In this document: positions 60,238-64,000 of the stretch, one piece after another | Layout: the number at the start of each line of letters is the position of its first letter | How positions within the stretch are numbered: position 1 is the first letter of the stretch | DNA from: Enterococcus sp. 5H | Lineage (GTDB): Bacteria > Bacillota > Bacilli > Lactobacillales > Enterococcaceae | DNA length: 64,000 bases | Assembly (NCBI RefSeq): GCF_028128615.1 | Contig: NZ_AMDP01000018.1 | Location: forward strand, 124,001 to 188,000 | Reading direction: 5' to 3' | The notes under the pieces: model-generated | Told to the model about the DNA's origin: nothing | What the model saw: only the letters and a program-made list of their open reading frames with translations | Database searches by the model: none | Translations under genes and position numbers: made by a program

Positions 60238-62022
60238 ATGCATACGTTTGAAATAAAAGAAGAATTTTTGTTAGATGGAGAGCCATTTAAAATCATGTCA
60301 GGAGCCATTCATTACTTTAGAATTAGACCGGATGAGTGGTATCATTCCTTGTATAATCTGAAAGCATTAGGTTTTAATACAGTTGAGACGTATATACCAT
60401 GGAATTTACATGAAGAGGTGGAAGGGAAGTTTATATTTAGCGATGAGTTAGATATTGAAAAATTTGTTAGACTAGCAGAAGAATTGGGGTTACATGTCAT
60501 TTTGCGACCATCACCTTATATTTGCGCAGAGTGGGAGTTTGGCGGATTACCAGCATGGTTGTTAAAGAATAAAGAAATGCGTATTCGTTCATCAGATCCA
60601 GCTTTTATTCAAAAAGTAGCGAATTATTATAAAGAATTATTTCAAGTTATTAGCCCCTTGCAGATTGATCGAGGTGGACCAGTGATTATGATGCAATTGG
60701 AAAATGAATACGGGTCTTATGGGGAAGATAAGGAATATTTACTTGCGATATATGATTTAATGCTGAAAAATGGTGTTTCGGTTCCGCTGTTTACCTCAGA
60801 TGGACCTTGGGAAGCGACTCAAACTGCGGGAACTTTATTAGAAAAAGATATCCTAACAACAGGAAATTTTGGTTCGAGATCACAAGAAAATTTTGCCCAG
60901 TTAAAAAAATTTCAAGAAAGACATAAAAAGAAGTGGCCGTTAATGTGCATGGAGTTTTGGGATGGTTGGTTTAACCGATGGGGTGAAGAAATCATTCGGC
61001 GTGATCCGGACGAATTGGCGGAAGAAGTTGGTCATGCACTTGAAATCGGCAGTATTAATTTATATATGTTTCATGGCGGAACCAATTTTGGGTTTATGAA
61101 CGGATGCTCAGCTAGAGGAAGTAAAGATTTACCTCAAGTAACATCTTATGATTATGATGCTTTATTAGATGAGCAAGGAAATCCTACAAAAAAATTCTTT
61201 TCTGTCCAAAAGAAAGTGCACGAAATGTTTCCGGAAATAAAACAAACGGAACCCTTGATAAAAAAAGTAACAGATCCAACAACAGCTTATCTAAAAGAAA
61301 AAGTCAGTTTGTTTTCAGTTGTTGAACAAATTGCTCATCGTCATTCAAGTAAGTTCCCGAAAAGTATGGAAGAAGTCAACCAAAATTATGGTTATCTATT
61401 GTACCAAACAAAAATTGAAAAAAGTATAAATGAAGAATTTTATCGAGTAATTGATGCTAGTGATCGGGTTCATTTTTTCTTAAATAATCTAAAACTGGCA
61501 ACGCAGTATCGGGAAGAAATCGGAGAGAGGATTTTTGCTACTCCTGATGAAGAAAGTAATCAATTAAGTATTTTAGTTGAAAATATGGGACGTGTAAATT
61601 ATGGTCATAAGTTGCTAGCTGAAACGCAACACAAAGGAATTCGTACAGGTGTGATGTCGGATTTACATTTTATTTGTGATTGGGAACAGTATAGTCTTGA
61701 TTTTTCAAAATTGGATAGTATCGATTATCAAAAAGATTGGACAGTAGGAACACCAGCATTTTATCGCTTTGAATTGTCAGTTGAGGTACCTACAGATATG
61801 TATCTTAATTTAGAAAAATTCGGAAAAGGGATCGTGATTGTTAATGGTTTTAACTTAGGCAGATTTTGGACTATTGGGCCAACACTTTCGCTTTATACAC
61901 CGGCATCTATTTTGAAAGAAGGGGTAAATGAAATCATAATCTTTGAAACAGAAGGAGAGTGGGTGGATGAATTGAAGATTGAAGCACAGCCAAAATACAA
62001 AACATTATTGGAAGGAAAGTGA
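60238..62022 (+). CDS. bgaC: GH35 beta-galactosidase (BgaC-like)
   Basis: 594 aa with no signal peptide. TIM barrel with the GH35 features: FKIMSGAIHYFRI, YIPWNLHE, the acid/base Glu in QLENEYGSYG, the nucleophile Glu in CMEFWDGWFNRWG, and MFHGGTNFGFMNG. C-terminal beta-sandwich domains end in GFNLGRFW. Size and context match pneumococcal BgaC, specific for terminal beta-1,3-linked galactose. Here an internalised phosphorylated or free galactoside would be the substrate. ACAGGAGGG precedes the ATG; the IIB gene starts 5 bp after its stop. Confidence 0.94.
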   Translation: MHTFEIKEEFLLDGEPFKIMSGAIHYFRIRPDEWYHSLYNLKALGFNTVETYIPWNLHEEVEGKFIFSDELDIEKFVRLAEELGLHVILRPSPYICAEWEFGGLPAWLLKNKEMRIRSSDPAFIQKVANYYKELFQVISPLQIDRGGPVIMMQLENEYGSYGEDKEYLLAIYDLMLKNGVSVPLFTSDGPWEATQTAGTLLEKDILTTGNFGSRSQENFAQLKKFQERHKKKWPLMCMEFWDGWFNRWGEEIIRRDPDELAEEVGHALEIGSINLYMFHGGTNFGFMNGCSARGSKDLPQVTSYDYDALLDEQGNPTKKFFSVQKKVHEMFPEIKQTEPLIKKVTDPTTAYLKEKVSLFSVVEQIAHRHSSKFPKSMEEVNQNYGYLLYQTKIEKSINEEFYRVIDASDRVHFFLNNLKLATQYREEIGERIFATPDEESNQLSILVENMGRVNYGHKLLAETQHKGIRTGVMSDLHFICDWEQYSLDFSKLDSIDYQKDWTVGTPAFYRFELSVEVPTDMYLNLEKFGKGIVIVNGFNLGRFWTIGPTLSLYTPASILKEGVNEIIIFETEGEWVDELKIEAQPKYKTLLEGK

Positions 62023-62027
62023 GCAGA

Positions 62028-62504
62028 ATGAGTATTATTGCAGTTAGAATCGATGGTAGATTAATTCATGGACAAGTAGCCAACCTTTGGACGACAAAAT
62101 TAAATATTAGTCGGATCATGGTGGTTGATGATGATGTAGCAGAAAATGCGATTGAAAAAAGTGGCTTGAAACTAGCGACCCCAGCAGGTGTGAAATTAAG
62201 TGTTTTACCAATTGAAAAAGCAGCTGCAAATATTTTAGCTGGAAAATATGATTCACAACGTTTGTTAATTATTGCAAGAAAACCTGATCGACTTTTAAAA
62301 CTAGTTGAACTTGGTGTGCCGCTGAAGGAAATCAATGTTGGTAATATGTCTCAAAGTGAGCATTCAAGAGCTGTAACGAAATCCATTAATGTAGAAGAAA
62401 ATGATATTGACGTATTTAAAAAATTGAATAAACATGGTGTGACATTAGTTTCTCAAATGGTGCCAAATGATAAAGCAGAAGATTTTATGAGTTTAATCGA
62501 TTAA
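62028..62504 (+). CDS. PTS mannose/sorbose-family IIB component
   Basis: 158 aa from ATG 62028; GTG 62019 overlaps the bgaC stop and RBS. It starts IIAVRIDGRLIHGQVANLW, where the His of LIHGQV is the phosphorylation site of mannose-family IIB proteins. GNMSQSEHSRAV and GVTLVSQMVPND are further family blocks. It transfers phosphate from IIA to the incoming sugar. First PTS gene behind bgaC, followed by IIC and IID; a IIA gene is expected beyond the window. Confidence 0.95.
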   Translation: MSIIAVRIDGRLIHGQVANLWTTKLNISRIMVVDDDVAENAIEKSGLKLATPAGVKLSVLPIEKAAANILAGKYDSQRLLIIARKPDRLLKLVELGVPLKEINVGNMSQSEHSRAVTKSINVEENDIDVFKKLNKHGVTLVSQMVPNDKAEDFMSLID

Positions 62505-62520
62505 TTGAGGGGGAATCACA

Positions 62521-63408
62521 ATGGCAATACAATGGTGGCAAATTTTATTATTAACGCTTTATGCAGGATATCAAATTTTGGATGAATTACAAATTTATTC
62601 TGCGTTTAGTCAACCGGTGTTTGCAGGTTTAGTTGCAGGTTTGGTTATGGGAGATGTAACAGCTGGTTTAATTATTGGCGGCAGTATGCAATTAACGATT
62701 TTAGGTGTAGGAACTTTTGGTGGCGCTTCCAGAATTGATGCAAATTCGGGAACGGTATTAGCAACTGCTTTTTCAGTGGGCTTAGGTATGAATCCAGAAC
62801 AAGCCATTGCAGCAATTGCGGTGCCAGTAGCCAGTTTAATGATTCAAATGGATATTTTAGGTCGTTTCACAAATACATTTTTTGCTCATAGAATTGACAG
62901 CAATATTGAAGCAATGAATTATAAAGGGATTGAACGTAACTTCCTACTTGGGGCAGTTCCGTGGGCGTTATCCCGTGCGTTACCAGTATTTTTTGCTTTA
63001 AGTTTTGGTGGAGGATTTGTTGATAATGTTGTTGGTTACTTGAATACAGATTTAAAATGGCTAGGTGATGGATTATCAGTAGCAGGAGCTGTTTTACCTG
63101 CAGTCGGTTTTGCAATTTTATTAAGATATTTACCAGTCAAAAAACATTTAGCTTATTTGATTTTAGGATTTGTACTTACAGCACTATTGACGACTGTTTT
63201 TGGAAATATTCAACTATTAGGTGGAGCAGTTGCTGGTGTGGCGAAAGATTTTGCACCAATGTTTACTAATTTACCAATGCTGGCAATTGCCTTAATTGGT
63301 TTTGCCTTTGCCCTTAATGAATATAAAAAATCAATAGATCAACCTGTTGTTACAGCAAATTATTCTGATGAAACAAGTGAAGGAGAGATTGAAGATGACG
63401 AAATCTGA
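62521..63408 (+). CDS. PTS mannose/sorbose-family IIC component
   Basis: 295 aa, multi-pass membrane protein with the EII-Sor signature GLIIGGSMQLTILGVGTFGG and VFAGLVAGLVMGD near the N-terminus. Its C-terminal tail is acidic (DETSEGEIEDDE). TGAGGGGG precedes the ATG. The IID start lies inside its last codons (14-bp overlap), so both are translated together. By analogy with the pneumococcal bgaC-linked PTS the cargo is a beta-galactoside or amino-sugar disaccharide (inference). Confidence 0.94.
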   Translation: MAIQWWQILLLTLYAGYQILDELQIYSAFSQPVFAGLVAGLVMGDVTAGLIIGGSMQLTILGVGTFGGASRIDANSGTVLATAFSVGLGMNPEQAIAAIAVPVASLMIQMDILGRFTNTFFAHRIDSNIEAMNYKGIERNFLLGAVPWALSRALPVFFALSFGGGFVDNVVGYLNTDLKWLGDGLSVAGAVLPAVGFAILLRYLPVKKHLAYLILGFVLTALLTTVFGNIQLLGGAVAGVAKDFAPMFTNLPMLAIALIGFAFALNEYKKSIDQPVVTANYSDETSEGEIEDDEI

Positions 63409-64000
63409 TTATAAATTAACCAAAAAAGACTTTAACCAAATTAATAAGAGAAGTTTATTCACTTTCCAATTAGGCTGGAACTATGAACGAATGCAAGGTT
63501 CGGGATATTTGTATACGATTTTACCGCAGCTAAGAAAAATGTACGGTGATGATACTCCAGAATTAAAAGAAATGATGCGGACACATGCACAGTTTTTCAA
63601 TACTAGTAACTTTTTAAATACGATTATTACTGGGATTGATTTGGCCATTGAAGAAAAAGAAGGAATCTCAGCGAAAGATTCCGTTGCCGGGATTAAAGTT
63701 GGTTTAATGGGTCCGTTTGCTGCGATTGGGGATTCTATTTTTGGTGCATTGATTCCAACAATTTTTGGCGCTTTAGCAGCTAATATGGCCGTGAATGGGA
63801 ACCCTGTAGGTGCATTTATCTGGATGGCAGCTCAAATTGCGATTATGGTTTTTCGTTGGAAGCAACTGGAATTTGCATACAAAGAAGGAATTTCGTTAGT
63901 AACAACAATGCAAAGTAGATTAACAGCGATGACTAATGCAGCGACGTTACTAGGTGTATTTATGGTTGGCGCATTAGTTGCGACAATGATTAATGTTCAT
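63395..64000 (+). CDS. PTS mannose/sorbose-family IID component (3' truncated)
   Basis: ATG 63395 after AAGGAGAG, overlapping the IIC end. The visible 202 codons stay open to the window edge. The IID signature is clear: RSLFTFQLGWNYERMQGSGY, GLMGPFAAIGDSIFGALIPTI, and the following membrane helices. It forms the membrane channel with IIC. The remaining part and probably IIA and sugar-processing genes lie downstream. Confidence 0.94.
   Translation, partial: MTKSDYKLTKKDFNQINKRSLFTFQLGWNYERMQGSGYLYTILPQLRKMYGDDTPELKEMMRTHAQFFNTSNFLNTIITGIDLAIEEKEGISAKDSVAGIKVGLMGPFAAIGDSIFGALIPTIFGALAANMAVNGNPVGAFIWMAAQIAIMVFRWKQLEFAYKEGISLVTTMQSRLTAMTNAATLLGVFMVGALVATMINVH

Noticed and set aside
1-64000. rRNA or tRNA genes
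   Set aside because: No tRNA T-arm pattern in cloverleaf context or rRNA sequence recognised in the gene-free stretches.

Overview
The window is AT-rich Firmicute chromosome and looks like Enterococcus, probably a relative of the E. faecalis group. The reasons are: a full-length Lsa(A)-type ABC-F gene, two Mga-type regulators, a CopB-type copper ATPase, the order polA-mutM-coaE-nrdR-dnaB-dnaI, CtsR control of clpB, and many low-GC Rho-independent terminators. I saw no rRNA, tRNA or CRISPR. Both edges cut genes: an ABC exporter subunit on the left and a PTS IID on the right.

Layout. 1-2.8 kb: heterodimeric ABC exporter. 2.9-4.9 kb: Mg2+ M-box riboswitch upstream of a PAP2-LCP fusion. 5.2-9.4 kb: ddh, a MarR/old-yellow-enzyme pair with a palindromic operator, an unknown protein and an HdeD-like membrane protein. 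9.4-13.9 kb: Mga regulator, TPP riboswitch-thiT, MFS transporter, VOC protein. 14.1-17.6 kb: envelope cluster (TcaA-like zinc-ribbon protein, GH3 hexosaminidase with no normal start codon, zinc-ribbon membrane protein). 17.9-22.1 kb: RpiR regulator, HAD phosphatase, VOC protein, and an lsa-type resistance gene with an attenuator leader. 22.3-26.6 kb: Fur-box-controlled ECF transporter operon ending in a heme-monooxygenase-like gene. 26.7-35.3 kb: Usp, M23 hydrolase, XRE regulator with a divergent unknown gene, copB, second Mga regulator, aldo/keto reductase. 35.6-42.9 kb: replication and repair block. 43.0-48.4 kb: lipoprotein, then a second M-box with mgtC, a GNAT gene and mgtA. 48.5-52.7 kb: clpB with a CtsR promoter and repeat-bearing leader, then ohrR-ohr. 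52.7-55.4 kb: four reverse-strand genes. 55.7-59.2 kb: lepA, whose last 44 bp are duplicated 1.6 kb downstream around a two-gene cassette. 59.3-64 kb: GntR regulator, GH35 beta-galactosidase and mannose-family PTS genes, arranged like the pneumococcal bgaR-bgaC locus.

The strongest candidates for something new are: (1) the lepA-end cassette, encoding a secreted protein and a small two-helix membrane protein, which reads like a toxin/immunity or satellite unit; (2) tandem ~106-bp repeats in the clpB leader whose hairpin stems differ but keep pairing; (3) an M-box in front of a cell-wall PAP2-LCP gene. Functional assignments rest on motif reading and gene context; no database search was run.
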